Source: Hemerocallis citrina
Taxonomy: Eukaryota; Streptophyta; Magnoliopsida; Asparagales; Asphodelaceae
DNA: 64,000 nucleotides
Reading direction: 5' to 3'
NCBI GenBank assembly: GCA_017893485.1
Contig: CM030364.1
Coordinates: 203,976,827 to 204,040,826, forward strand
Part shown: positions 24,571-36,824 of the stretch, piece after piece
Layout: the number at the start of each line of letters is the position of its first letter
Position numbering within the stretch: the first letter of the stretch is position 1
The notes under the pieces: model-generated
Told to the model about the DNA's origin: nothing
Database searches by the model: none
What the model saw: the letters and a program-made list of their open reading frames with translations, nothing else
Made by a program: the position numbers and the translations under genes

Positions 24571-27389
24571 TTATAAATTAGTGGATTGAAGGAGATCCAC
24601 TCCGGGAAGCATGCGGTTCTTCCTATGGACCCCCGTATCACTCCATACTTAGTTGAAGCCGGTTTCTACATAGCTCGATTTATGGGGGATGTGAAACTTG
24701 ACCGACCTCTACTTACAGCTCTGGTCAAACGATGGAGGCCGGAGACCCACACATTCCACCTACCGGTGGGTGAGATGACCGTCACTCTCCAAGATGTAGC
24801 ACTCATTACTGGGCTACCAATAGATGGGGTCGCCGTGACGGGGAACATGGACTTTGACCGAGTAGGAGTTGTTTGTGATCTGCTCGGTATCGATGTTGAG
24901 GAGTCATTGATCCAAAAAAGAGAGGACGTTGAAAAAGAAATCCTCAGAGATACTCCCGAAGAATATGATCCAGATCTATTAGATCAAGCCATAGAAGATG
25001 CGAAAGATAAAGCAGAAGTTGGATTTTGGAATGAAATCTTCAATGGTAAATCACTTCTACTTAGTTGGTTGAAATTCCAATTCGACGGATATTTGACGGA
25101 GAATTCGGACGAGGAATCCATACATTACTATGCTCATGCGTACATATTCAATATGATCGGGGGAGTGATCTTCCCAAACTCATATGGTGCGAGCATGCCG
25201 CTCATGTATTTACGGTTGTTAGAAAATTTTGGTTTTGCCGGCCGTTTCAGTTGGGGAGTGTGGCATTGGCGCTACTATATAGGAATATATGCGCATGTAC
25301 ATTAGATGCTGTACAAATGGGTGGCCCGATGGTTCTATTGAAAATCTGGAGTTAGGAACGCATCCACATCGGACGTCTCCGTATTATTGAACCAACACCG
25401 GATTGGTTGGCCGACCCAACGGTTCCAGAGTTGTTACCTCCTTTAGGGGTATATTAGGCGGGGTGGCATGCGTGGGTCGATAACCCATGCCAATCTCTTA
25501 CCTATTATAGAGATGAGTTGGATAACTTGCCTGACGAGTTCGTCAATTGGGTACCATACTCGACCACCAGGTTGGAAAGGGTTCCACCCGTTTGTTTGGC
25601 TCGTGCCCTTTGGTTGATGGCTGCACCACTTGTGAATTTTTCTGTTGTTGAGTTTCAGTATCTGAATAGAGTGATGCGGTAATTCGGATATCGGCAGAAG
25701 ATTCCCGAAGTCCGGTGTTATGATAAAATATTGCACGAGGTGAGAGGAACGGGTCGAGTGCCCAACTTCGATTGGGCTGATTTCCACCGGGTCCATGTGG
25801 CCAACTGGAACACCATGCGGTATCAGATGACACCGAATATGGTGTTCTTTGCTATACCATTCGATGGCTCTTTCCAACATGTATACATGATGTGGTACAG
25901 GCGCAATACACGGTTGTATGTTTCTCCACAAGCCGCTGTACCAGCCGATGTGCAGATTCCGATTCCCCCAACCGAGGAAGAACCACCACCGGCATATTCC
26001 ACTTCCCAGCCGATGTGTCAACCAAAGACGCCGACGTATCAGAACTTGGTTATTAAAATTTTAAGCAATTTCATACATTTAGTATGCATGTATTGTTATT
26101 TGACGATGGGATGATAAATTTAGTGTACATGTTTAAATTGATATTTTCAACCTAATGTAGATTGAAAACACGTGAGAAAACATTCGGATAGCTACTCGCG
26201 TCTTGAAGAGTAAGGTACCCAAGAGCGTTAAGGAATTAATGCAGGAGATGCTAAAGCCGTGCCGCCGTAGTCTTGAAGAGGTGGGTGAAGGTCCGCAATT
26301 TGATGCATATTTAAAAGCCAACGTGGCAGGTCCTCGGCGAAAGTGTAACCCCTGTTTCCCCAAAAATGTATTTTTGTGTATTTTCTGTATTTAAAATTTT
26401 TGCAAATTATTTTTTTTGGTTTTCAAATTTTTTTTGTCAAAATGTATTGTTGGATCTTCTATTAAAATCCGTTTTCGATCAATAATTTTATTTGTAACTA
26501 TTTCTATGATTTTTATATTGAAATACAATTCTTATTATTATTACTCTTATTATTATTACTGTTATTTTAATACTGTTATTATTATTATTTTTATTGTTAT
26601 TATTTTTATTATTATTAGTAGTATTTATAAACCCTATTTTTCCCTAATGGATTTTAAGTACCCAAAAAAAACCCAATAACCCATTTAAACCCTTAAAACC
26701 CAGTTATTAACCCACTACCCATTTTCATATACCCATTTATTTCCCCAAACCCTGTTACTAACCCCAACAGCCCATTATCCAATAAACCCAATTACCCACC
26801 CGAAACCGGTTACCCATTTTAAAACCCAACTCCCTTTCAGCCGTCACCTAACCCTAACTTTGCTATTACGCTGTATATCCCCATATATATTGTCTGTTCA
26901 CCTTCTCCTTAACTGCACCAGCCGCTTCGTCTTCTAAACCCATCCTCTCCATCCCGTCCCTTCTCCGTTCTCTCCTCGCTTCCGCAGTCGCAGCACCCCG
27001 GTGATCCTTCTCCTCGCCAGCCGCGCCCGCATCAGCAGCCATCTCCAGAACCCCGACGCGCCCCCTGTCCAGAACCCCGACGCGCCCCCTGTCCGACCAC
27101 CTCGCAACACAGCAGAAGACAGCAGCGATGACAGCCAGTCTCCTCCCAAGCCCTCCTCGTGACTGCAGGCCGCTAGCAACTCAGGCCAAGTCCCCCTGTG
27201 GTGCTGCCCTGTCCCGCCTCCGATGCACAACAGCAGCAGCCTGTATCATCCCTGCCGTGCTTTCCTCTCGGCAACGTAGCCACCCCCCTGTGGCTGCCGC
27301 CCGCCGTCGTATCCACGCCGTGCCGCCCCTTGGTGGTTGCTGTGTGGGTGGTTGTTGTTTGTATTGGGTTTGATCATGTTGGTTGTGGG

Positions 27390-27830
27390 CCGTCCGTTTG
27401 CTTGTGATCTTGATCCTGATTTGATTGATTCCTAGCCGTCCGTTGATCCGATCTCGATCATCTTGAAGTTCTTGATCATCTTTGTTGTGGGCCGTCGGAT
27501 CTTCATGATCTCTCATCTTGATCTTCTTGATCATGTGGGTTTTGATGGTTTGAATATTGGTCGTCCGTTCTTGATCATCATGATCATCGTCATGGAGTTC
27601 TTTTATCACTTTGATTGGTGGCCGTTAGATCGTCGATCTGATCCGATCATCATTATCATCATCAAGATACTGATCACATCTCGATCTTGATCTTGATCTT
27701 GGATCAGAGTCGTCCGATCTGATCCGATCACCTTGATCTCTTGATCTTTTGATCTCAGTCGTCTGATCATGTTTGTGATATGTTGTTCCTTGTATTCGTG
27801 ATTGGTTCGTGATTCGATCATTGTGGTCGT
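27390..27830. repeat. GATC-rich, self-complementary tract within the outer solo LTR
   Basis: Phrases such as TTGATCATC, GATCTTGATC and TCCGATCTGATCCGATCA recur every 10-30 bases on both strands, interleaved with GGCCGTC(C/G)G(T/A). The strand-symmetric composition could form many small stems. The equivalent part of the nested sister LTR does not show it so strongly. Confidence 0.7.
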
Positions 27831-29830
27831 GCTCGGGAATCCGTTTTCATTATTCTTGGTGTTTGTTCACGTCGTCTTTCAGGCAAGTAACTTGTACTCA
27901 ACTTATTTTGTATGATACAAGTCATAAATACCACTTGTAGTGTAGTTGGGTTCCAGAGACAACTCTTGTGTGTGTTATTTTTGATGGGTTTTGTCTCTAT
28001 AGTGTTACTTAACCATAGTTGACTCACAAATTTGACATGAAACAACTTAGGTTTTGCCTGTTCTTGATTTGATCATATATGTGAGACTCGTTGTGAGAAT
28101 TTGGGTATTTGTGGAGAACCATGTGATAGACTTGTTTTAGATATATTAATTACCCAATTTCATAATGTTTGGACACTTGGTAGACTCAATTTCATGTTTG
28201 GTTGTGTGTGGATCAAGTTTTGTTGGATCTATGTTGATTTTGGTTTTTCTAAAGAAATTCTGTATGTTGCCAATAATCTGTCTTGATTAGTAATTTAAAC
28301 CATATTAAGGTCAGAATATTAATTTCAGTATAAAACATAAGTTCGTCTTCATTCAATCCCTCTGACCTTACTCGATTTCGTTTTCGTATGTGTGAGATAT
28401 GACTGTTTTACTACAGAGGTATATTCCATTTTCAGATTTCACTTCTTGGTGATTTTGATGACTAAACTATTTTGATACTTGCGCTATACATATTATTTTG
28501 ATGTAAAACTTTGATCAGTTTTTCTATATCTATTTAGGGATTATCCAGAATTTTGGTAGATTTTATTGATGAACTAGGTTTGCCCGTTGACACGTGCCTA
28601 CGACACGTCTTCGGAACGGTGTACCTTATTTGATCATATAAAATAGTTTTGAAAGTCCAGCAAATTAATTGAAGTAGAAAACATAAAGCAAAAAACATAT
28701 TATATGATTTTTTTTGATTTTTTTTTGAATTATTTTTTAAGTTTTTAAATTTTAATTTTTTTTAGTTTTCGGATTTTTAAAATTTTTATTTTCTTAATTT
28801 TTTTAATAGAAGAGGGATGGAGAGAGAGAGAAAATATATATATATATAGGAGTTGTTTTGGGTGGGGGATTTGAATTTGAGTTTTGGGGGGAACTTTTGG
28901 AGGGAAAATATGTTTTGTAAGATTAGATCTGGGTGTTTGATTTTTTGGGGGATTGAAGGAGAGCCACTTGATAGCTTTCTTTGTGTTTTATTATATAGAT
29001 TTTATATGCCGTTTCATGCTTGTTTATAAAAACTGTACTTGCTGTATTTTACTCGCTGTTATTTAAAGAATCGTATTTTCGCCCTGACTCATTTCACTGT
29101 ATGAAAAATATTTGTGAAATATAAAAGTTAGATTATTTTGTCTATTTTAATCTTCCTTTGGCGGATTTGGATTTCGTTTCACGGTTTGTGAGATATTACA
29201 GTTTTCGTACAACTGTGTTGGGAATTCCAGATTTGCCAAACTATCGTTTCTTGATGTTTTCTGATTTTTGATGACTGAACTATTCTTACTGGAATATTAT
29301 GAAACTTTATATTTTGATTCTAGACATATAGGGGAATACCACAGATTTTTTTTGGATTTATTTGAGGAGTTTTAATGCTATTTTTCTGACTGAGAATTTA
29401 TTTTATTGATTTCTGACTGAACGTGTTTTTCTGAATTCAAATCGGTTTTGAGTTATGATTTTGTGAAATACGATATGACTTATTTATACTCGCTGAATTC
29501 GGTTAGGAGTCTATTTTCTAAACGTTTCGATAGATTTAGATTTGCATGTCTGTAATACTGGAAATCACTGTTTTACTGCAGTGTGGTCTTGCTGTCTTGA
29601 ACTAGAGATTAGTTTATTTTATTCTTTTATGAGATATCTTGCACTCGTATATATTTATCTTGCAACTTGAACTTGTTACATGATCATGCCATGTTATTAT
29701 TGATATGATTTGCAAACATACATGCTTGTTTGACCCTAATAATAAAATAACCAAGCCGGGGTTTCAGGGAAAGATCTAATAATGGATAATTCAGAAACGT
29801 GTACTCGGAAGGGGGCCCGTGTTTTCCATA

Positions 29831-29940
29831 TTTGGAATTTGGTATATGATTTGGATTATTTGGAATTTGGTATATAATTTGGATTATTTGGAATTTGGTA
29901 TATGATTTGGTTAATTTAGGATTTGGTATATGATTTGGAT
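29831..29940 (+). repeat. Minisatellite, about 27-bp unit, four copies, in the outer LTR
   Basis: The phrase TTTGGAATTTGGTATATGAT followed by TTGGATTA repeats about four times. It lies just after the conserved phrase AACCAAGCCGGGG. The sister LTR has a different minisatellite at the same relative place (32642-32730). Confidence 0.85.
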
Positions 29941-30245
29941 TACCTGTCCCTGAGTACACTGCCCTTTGTGGTCCACTATGAAATCTAAAGCAAAACTGTT
30001 TGTTGTAGCAACCATGTGTTATAATATGGGCGCATGAAGTGCTACCTAGATAGTAATAACTACAAGACTTGATACGTGATACCTGAACATGATATATGCT
30101 TGCTTGATACTTAACTACATGATACATGAGACTTGATACATGATACTTGATTATATGATTACGTGATACTTGATGCTTGATGCTTGTTACATGATACTTA
30201 TTTACTTGACACTTGTTGCATGCTACTTGTACTTGTTTGCCTTAC

Positions 30246-33200
30246 TGTAACCCCTGTTTTCATTAATACGTAATTTTCAAGTATTTTTCTGTATTTTAAA
30301 TCATTAATATTTTGTAAGTATTTTCCCTAATTGATTTTATTGTTTAAATTATTTTATGGAACTCAATATACAAATTATTTAATTATTTTATTTCAAGCCC
30401 AATTGTTTAACTATTTCATGAACCCAATTTTGTATTTATTAATATGAAACCCATACATGGGGTGGCTGTTCGCCTTTTGAATCGACAGTAACAGTAGTAG
30501 GGGCTTCATAGCGACTTTCATTCTAAAGGAAACCGAAGAACCTATTTGATTTTATTAAATCAATCTGAGCCCAATTGATTAGCCCAATGCACTAATTACT
30601 TCATTTAAATATTTGAGCCCATTATTTTGAAGCCCAATCCAACCAATATTATTATATTATTTTATTTTTAAGCCCAAGAACTAAGCCCAAACCCAATATC
30701 CATATTTGTACAGATTTGCCCTACACAACCACCCGTATACAATATTTTCTCCACACCCACTTTCTGTCCCGTACCCCAACTCCCCACATCTCCTTAATAC
30801 CCGTACTGCACACTACCCCATGCTCCTCGTAACTACCCCTCACTTCTCACCCCTACTATCTTACTCCTTATTATACTATTATATAAAATTCTCCCCCCCG
30901 TTTCCGTCTCTTCTTCCTCCTCTGTTTTCTCAAAACCAAACGAACCAGAACCCAAACTCTCCCTACTTCCACTTCGTCATCTCCACTTCATCTCCACCCC
31001 GCATCACCTTCCGCCGAAGCGTCGCCCCATCTCCGTCAGTCCCCGCACTCGCCGTGGGTCACCGCAATCACAGAGCGCCTCAACCGTCGAGCTCCCCTCG
31101 ACGCCGTTGCCGAACGTTTCAACCTCGAGACACCACGAGTTCCACCTCCGCCATTGACGAACTCGAAGATCCAAGTCTCTGCTTCCTGTCCCCGCCACCG
31201 CACACCCCTGTCGCCCTACCTCCGTCGAGCGCCTCCGCCTGCTCGAACCGCCCTCGTCTCCCCCTCATCGCCTGCATCCCCTTCGCCCACAGTCGACTGC
31301 GACTCATCGCTCCAGTGCCGTTCTCCTCTCAAACCGCCGCTCGCCTTGTCTTCTTCCTCCGAACACCATCAAAGCTCCCCGCTTGAAGCTCAGTCACTGC
31401 CGTCCCTCTTCGTCCAGTCGCCAGTCACTTCCCGCTTGCCGTCCTCCACCGCCAGTGCTCCCCGCTAGCACCATTGCTCTCCGTCGTCTTCCCCGTTCGT
31501 CCACCCAGTCTCGACAACCAGCGCTGCCGCTCAGCACCTTCCGTCGTCGCCTGAGTCCTCCGCCCAGCCAGAACGACGCCAAACAGCCGCTGCTGCTTCA
31601 CACCACTTCGCCTCGACCTCCTTCAGTCGCGAACCCCCCCACTGCCGAAGTCGGAGCGCCCTCTCCGCTGGACGACCCATCTCCCTGTCGCGCCACTCTC
31701 CCGGCGTCACCGTTCTTTTCCATCGCGCGCCCATTCTCCCGCGCGCTCTCCGCTCTCTCTCTCTTTTCTCTCTCTCTCTCTCTGTTTGGAAAGGTGAAGA
31801 AGAAGAACAGGGTGTTTTTGGATATATTTGAAGTGGTTGTGTGCTGTATTGGGGATTATTGAGTTACTGTTGGATATTGTGGTGTGTTGGGTGTTGTGTT
31901 GGAATCTAATTGTAGGAGTTGTTGTTGGAGAGTTGCTGTCTTGAGATTGTTGAAGGGAGTTGTTGGCTATTTGGAGTTTGTCTCGTGAAGTTGCTGTTTG
32001 GAGTGTTGCTGCCTTGGAGTTGTTGAAGTTTGCTATTATTGGAGTTGCTGATTTGGCGTGGCTGCCAATTATCTCGCACTTGTTCTGCTGTCCGGGATAC
32101 TGATCCTGTTATTCTATCTTTAAATTTAACGTCGTCAACTACCAGGCAAGTGTCTCTTGTACAATTTTATTTGTTCTAGTACAAGCCCTTGTAAAAATAC
32201 AGCAAGTATATTATTTTTGACTCCAATTCGTATTCATAAGTCGAATTGATAACTGTTTCCATTCATAATTCGTATCCCGTATTCGTACAAGATCACGAAT
32301 ACTTTGTTGCCATGTCCGTTGCATGAACACGATACACATATATACTATAAATATACATGATGTTGTGCATGAATTGTTTGTTCCTAGGTTGCATGTTGTT
32401 ATAATAAATTTTATTCTTGATTAAGTGTTATGCATGTCATTAGTTGCATCACATGTTCTATAAGCCCTGAAATATGTTTCCTGCATTGTATAAGTCTTGA
32501 TACTTGATCTTGTCATGTTACTCTTGTCATGTTACCCGTCGTTGTTCTTGCATGTAGTTTTTGTTCATGTTTGATTAAAATAAAAAGATAACAAGCCGGG
32601 GTATAAAGGGAAAAGATTTAGTAGTGGGTAATATAGAAGAGCGTAAATTTGCAAGTTGCCCGACGCAAATTTGCAAGTTGCCCGACGCAAATTTGCAAGT
32701 TGCAAATTGACAAATTGTAAATTTGCAAACTTTATGTTCTATGTTTCACGCTACGTTACACTATGTCCACATCGCACGTATCTTGATACAAGATATACTT
32801 GACTTGACTCGACTGGATATGTTTCCCGAGTACGTGACCTATAGAATCTACCACTAATCTAAACGTTCACTTGCTTGCGGATAACAACCATGTGGTATGG
32901 GACGCATGAAGTGCTACCTAGCTAGGTTAATAAAAGACATGACATGACACGTACACTTGTATGATCCATTTACATGTTACATGGTTATGATGACTTGTTT
33001 ACTTGTCTACATGTTACTCGTTTATATTGACACGTTTACTTGCTTACTCATTTACATGTTACATGTTCCTATGGATTATTTACTTGTTTATATGCATGCT
33101 ATTGTTTCATGATATCTTGTTCTTGATTCTGTCATATGTTGTATTTGCTCTATTATATGATTCTTGATTCTCTGTTCTTTCCTGCTTTTGTTTCATTCTA

Positions 33201-33619
33201 TTTTTGTCCCGTTGCTTATACCACTTGCGGCCCGTGACTTGCATTTACGGGTACCTCTTGTTTCTTTCCTTGTAATAATATACTTGCAGGCCCAGATGGG
33301 GAACTACCTGAAGGTGTTGCTGAACAGAGATTCTAGTCTTGTTTAATTTCATGTTATTTTAATTCATATTTTATTCATGTAATCTTGTTGTATTCCGGGC
33401 GTGTTTGACCCGTAACTATGTTTCTTTCCAATTGTTGGTTATGTTCATGTAATATGTCATGTACTTTGTTATCCTGTTGTGATTTTATATGCTTTCGTGG
33501 TTGAAATTGTTATCTTGTTGTTGAGTTAAATTTACAGCTTATGAATGATGTATCTGCATCATTCGCTGGGCCTCAGTTACGTGCCTGTGTTCCTGTATTC
33601 TGGGAAGCAGGGCATGACA
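30246..33619 (+). mobile_element. Solo LTR (inner) of the same family nested in the outer LTR, TSD CTTAC
   Basis: It begins TGTAACCCCTGTTTTC and ends GGGAAGCAGGGCATGACA, matching both ends of the host LTR. The direct repeat CTTAC flanks it at 30241-30245 and 33620-33624. Length is 3,374 bp. It has a GC-rich, pyrimidine-rich leader-like segment (about 30960-31780) ending in a TC-microsatellite. Open frames in that segment are low-complexity and not supported as genes. Confidence 0.88.
32642..32730 (+). repeat. Minisatellite, about 22-bp unit, in the inner LTR
   Basis: The phrase GACGCAAATTTGCAAGTTGC repeats about three times and decays into AAATTTGCAAA-like sequence. The core GCAAATTTGC is palindromic. 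It follows the phrase AACAAGCCGGGG, as the other minisatellite does in the outer LTR. Confidence 0.85.
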
Positions 33620-34547
33620 CTTACCATGCTAGTTGTTTATTTTGATATCATGCTTATTCCATGTTATTAGTTAGTTTTCCCCATGTACTTGTATCCTGCA
33701 TTACAAACGGTCCGTAACTTGCAATTGACGGGTACTTATTTTCTCTTTTCATCTTTCCTGTAATTGTTAAATTGCAGATTTTGGAGAACAGACTCCAGAC
33801 GGTATTGGTGACATGAAGTATTAGTGCTGGATCTTGTTATCATTATTTCTTGTTTCTTGCTTGAACAATATTCTATTCTTGTATTTGGATTTATTTTTGT
33901 ATTTGGGCAATGTGACCCAGGATTTTATTGACTTATTCAGATCATGACTATTTGAGATTAATATATTTGGTTTCAAGTTTTCTTATTGGTATTCTTGGTT
34001 CATATGTGCATGTTGGTTGATACTTTTGCTTCCGACTCTGGTTATTTCGTGAGATGTTGTAAAGATTGTCAAACAGCTTATGGATGATGAAAATCTTTCG
34101 TTGGGCTTTTGTCGCGTATCCTTATTTCGTATTCTTTTTGGGAAGCGGGACGTGACAGAAAGAGTGCGACACGACCGGAAATTCACATTGCCGAGCCACA
34201 ACAAGTTCGACAACAGCAACCACCTGAAGAAGATGCGGAGGAGCAGTGATCGGATGACCCTCAATCCCCCGAGACACAAGGTAGACGATGAAATCCTCAA
34301 GGAAAGAGGAACTTGCCTGATCAATTTACACCCAGTGGTCGCAAACCACATGGTCGTAAAAGGTAGTATGTAACAAGTGGTTCGTTATTAGTATTTTAAT
34401 GTTTGGTTGATGATTTTATTCCTCAAATAACTAATGCAAAGTTTGTTACTATGTTGATAAATATTGTAGATAAATATCTGGCATCCATGGAAGGCAACCA
34501 TGAAGATAAATGTATTGATCCATCTAGACTACTTTAGCTTCATTGTT

Positions 34548-35827
34548 TTCTTTTTGATAACATGGATAGAATCGCGAGATTCCAGCTCAATAATTATATA
34601 AAAAGATAGTGAAATAACCAAGAAGTACAATTTTACCGAAAGTAAAACTATAATCCAACAACAAAATAGCCCAAATAGAAAAAGCAATTGCGTTAATTGC
34701 CAAGGGGGCTGAACAAAACAACAAAAATAGGAAAACAATCTGAGGCAGCATTAGGGACGCTGAGAAGCTGGGGCGAAGACATGCTCACCACCGAGAGACC
34801 AAGACTGGGTCCAAAATGCACTATCGCGGCACATCTGACACACCACACTGGAGCTCCCCAGCCTAAAGCAAGACACAGTGAATGCACCAGGACCACAGAG
34901 CAACAACCAAGCCAGCCAGCGAGACGCACAGGCCACCGCGATAGCGATGCCTGAAAAAAGAACAAACAGCAAATCCAGGCAGGACAAGAAATAACCAGCT
35001 ACAAAACCAAAGGACGGGAAAAAAGTAGCCCAGAGTAATAGCTCAAGAGTGCTTGCAAATAGCAAAAAGCTACGATGCCGCAAAAGCTAAACAGAAGAAC
35101 AGAAAAGCAGCCACTCGACCACCTAAAGGATGGATAAACTAAAGTGGCATCCACAGCGAGCAAAGCAATAAGGTGACCAAACGATAGGGCTAAACTCCAA
35201 TAAAAAACAAAGAAAGGGAGCAACGCAGCTCCAAAAAATAACGAGAAATGCAAAAAATAATGAAACACTAGAAGATAAGCAAACATCGAAACTCATCGAG
35301 GGCTTACTAGCACAGTTGAGGTCGCCCAACTATTAACCTGCACATAAGTACAAACCAAGCAAGAGTTGAAGCTAGCACAGGCCCAGGCAAGAAAAACATC
35401 CACCGCACCACCAGAACAAAAACAGTACAGAAAGACAGAATAAAGACGGAACAGAATTCACTGGTAATGCCAGGATGAAAAGCAAGATAGTGGCCACAAA
35501 ATACAACCAAAAGATAGCCATACTCCACCGAACCATACACAACCATCACTGAGAACAATTAACGAACATGATTCATCACTCAAAATAACTAACAAACAAA
35601 AGAGCCATAAAACCAAAGCCAAATCGTTAGAGAGGCTAGAAACCATCTCAAACAGGAAGATCAAGAGCAGCACGAGCCAAAAAGCCTCCTGAGATGACGG
35701 AGGGCAGTGCTACGACCACTTCATCGCTGCACAGAAAACGAGAAAGGGAAATAAATAAGAAATAAAGAAAACTAAATTGGGTTTATGTTAGTAGAACGAT
35801 AAAAGATTGTCGCCTCATGTAGGCGAC
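34548..35827 (-). other. 3' UTR of the LINE
   Basis: About 1.3 kb of AC-rich (on the + strand) sequence lies between the end of ORF2 and the A-rich tail. Its open frames give hydrophobic Phe/Leu/Val-rich phrases without homology and are read as non-coding. Confidence 0.65.
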
Positions 35828-36819
35828 CTAGATGTAATGCTTCCACTTTATCATGCGGTAAAATGGAAGGCCAAAATTGGTGAAGAATAAGAATTCATCG
35901 ATAATGGTATCGATGAAAGAAAAGGAGTGTGCAAAAATACATCTGTTCCGTTCCGACCAAATCACCCAAATGATATCCATCAAAGAAAGAAACCAGGAAT
36001 TACGAAACTCTTTCTTGAGAGCTTGAGACATCCAGCACGAGGATAAATCATTGGGGATAGCGGAGGCTTGCCAAGCGAGAATATTAATGTTCCACAATGG
36101 TTGAGTAAAGTTGCAATGGAGCAAAAGGTGGTTGGCGTCTTCATGAGCGGAAGAGCACAATGCGCATAATTGACCTAAGGCCAGGTTCATATTATTTAGA
36201 TCCTCAATGGTGAGGAGTTTGTTATTGAGAGCAAGCCAGTTAAGGATCTTGACTTTTAATCCATAAAGGCTTAGCAAGCGGGAAATAAATACCACCAAAA
36301 TTAAGAAAGATGCAGAACGATTTAACCGTGTAATTACCAGAACTGGTCCATCGCCATTTGAAATCTTCTGAGGGTTGCCAGAGATAAAGGTTAAGGTTGA
36401 CGAAAAGCTCTTGAAGCTCAATCTCAAGCGTCAAAGGTAGAACGCAACTAAATTGAATAGACCAGAACTTTTGCTCAGTGATGATAGTAATATAATCTGC
36501 ACTGTGGCCGAGGGATTGGTAGTCAGTTGGTATAGCGAAGGGAAGGCCAAAGCAAGCCTAATCTTACCGAACCATAAGTCGACCTAGAACTTGGTCTTAG
36601 AATCATCAGCGCACACATGAGAAATACCACATTGGAAGGGACCAACTGCTTTCCAGATCCCCTTCAAAAAAGGAGAGGACTTGCGAGAAAGGGTGGTAGG
36701 AAATTCCTAAATCTTACGATGGGAGAAACATTTCAAGGAGATAAGGCGAGCCTAGGGTAAATGATCATATTTTAGAATTCTCCATAACCATTTGCCCAGG
36801 AGAGCTAAATTTTGGTGCC
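35828..36819 (-). pseudogene. LINE ORF2, C-terminal part (zinc-binding reverse transcriptase domain)
   Basis: The frame reads ALNNKLLTIEDLNNMNLALG, then CALCSSAHEDANHLLLHC, a zf-RVT-type Cys/His pattern common at the end of plant L1 ORF2. WVIWSERNRCIF follows, another typical phrase. The part is separated from the RT part by the solo LTR at 36825-39937. A frame change occurs near 36420. Confidence 0.85.
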
Positions 36820-36824
36820 TTAGG

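Larger units (their letters stand above)
26344..34157 (+). mobile_element. Long solo LTR (outer) inserted in a PMD exon, TSD GAAAG
   Basis: It begins TGTAACCCCTGTTTCC and ends GGGAAGCGGGACGTGACA, flanked by GAAAG at 26339-26343 and 34158-34162. The PMD reading frame continues across the site when the insertion is ignored. Without the nested LTR (30246-33619) it is about 4.4 kb. No gag or pol was found, so it is read as a solo LTR, probably of a chromovirus (Tekay/Del-like) lineage judged by the TGTAAC start and great length. It has a GC-rich leader-like part (26930-27400) and a GATC-rich part after it. Confidence 0.85.
24586..34370 (+). pseudogene. Plant mobile domain (PMD, MAIN/MAIL1-like) gene, broken and split by an LTR insertion
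   Basis: The protein begins with PMDPRITPYLVEAGFYIARF and continues with LTALVKRWRPETHTFHLPVG and ITGLPIDGVAV, the signature of the plant mobile domain (PF10536-like, 'phosphatase 7 long form homolog' annotations). The first reading frame is intact from 24586 to 25305. Homology then moves to another frame (ALLYRNICACTLDAVQMGGP) with stops near 25355, 25456 and 25680. A later part (25731-26040) reads WNTMRYQMTPNMVFFAIPFD and MMWYRR. A final exon starts near 26161 and is interrupted at 26343; it resumes at 34158 and ends in a Lys/Arg-rich tail by about 34370. PMD proteins occur both as host genes (MAIN, MAIL1) and inside transposons. The repeat-rich flanks favour the transposon form here. Confidence 0.8.

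Noticed and set aside
31292..31297. Isolated GTCGAC (CAGTCGACTG context) in the inner LTR leader
   Set aside because: No partner core lies 19-21 bp away, so it was not counted as a dyad.
30706..31862. Long Pro/Ser/Arg-rich frames (up to 226 codons)
   Set aside because: They overlap in several frames on both strands in a GC-rich LTR leader and show no domain.
34693..35673. A run of Phe/Leu/Val-rich minus-strand frames that look like membrane proteins
   Set aside because: They lie between the end of LINE ORF2 and its A-rich tail, have no homology, and overlap each other in different frames; read as 3' UTR.
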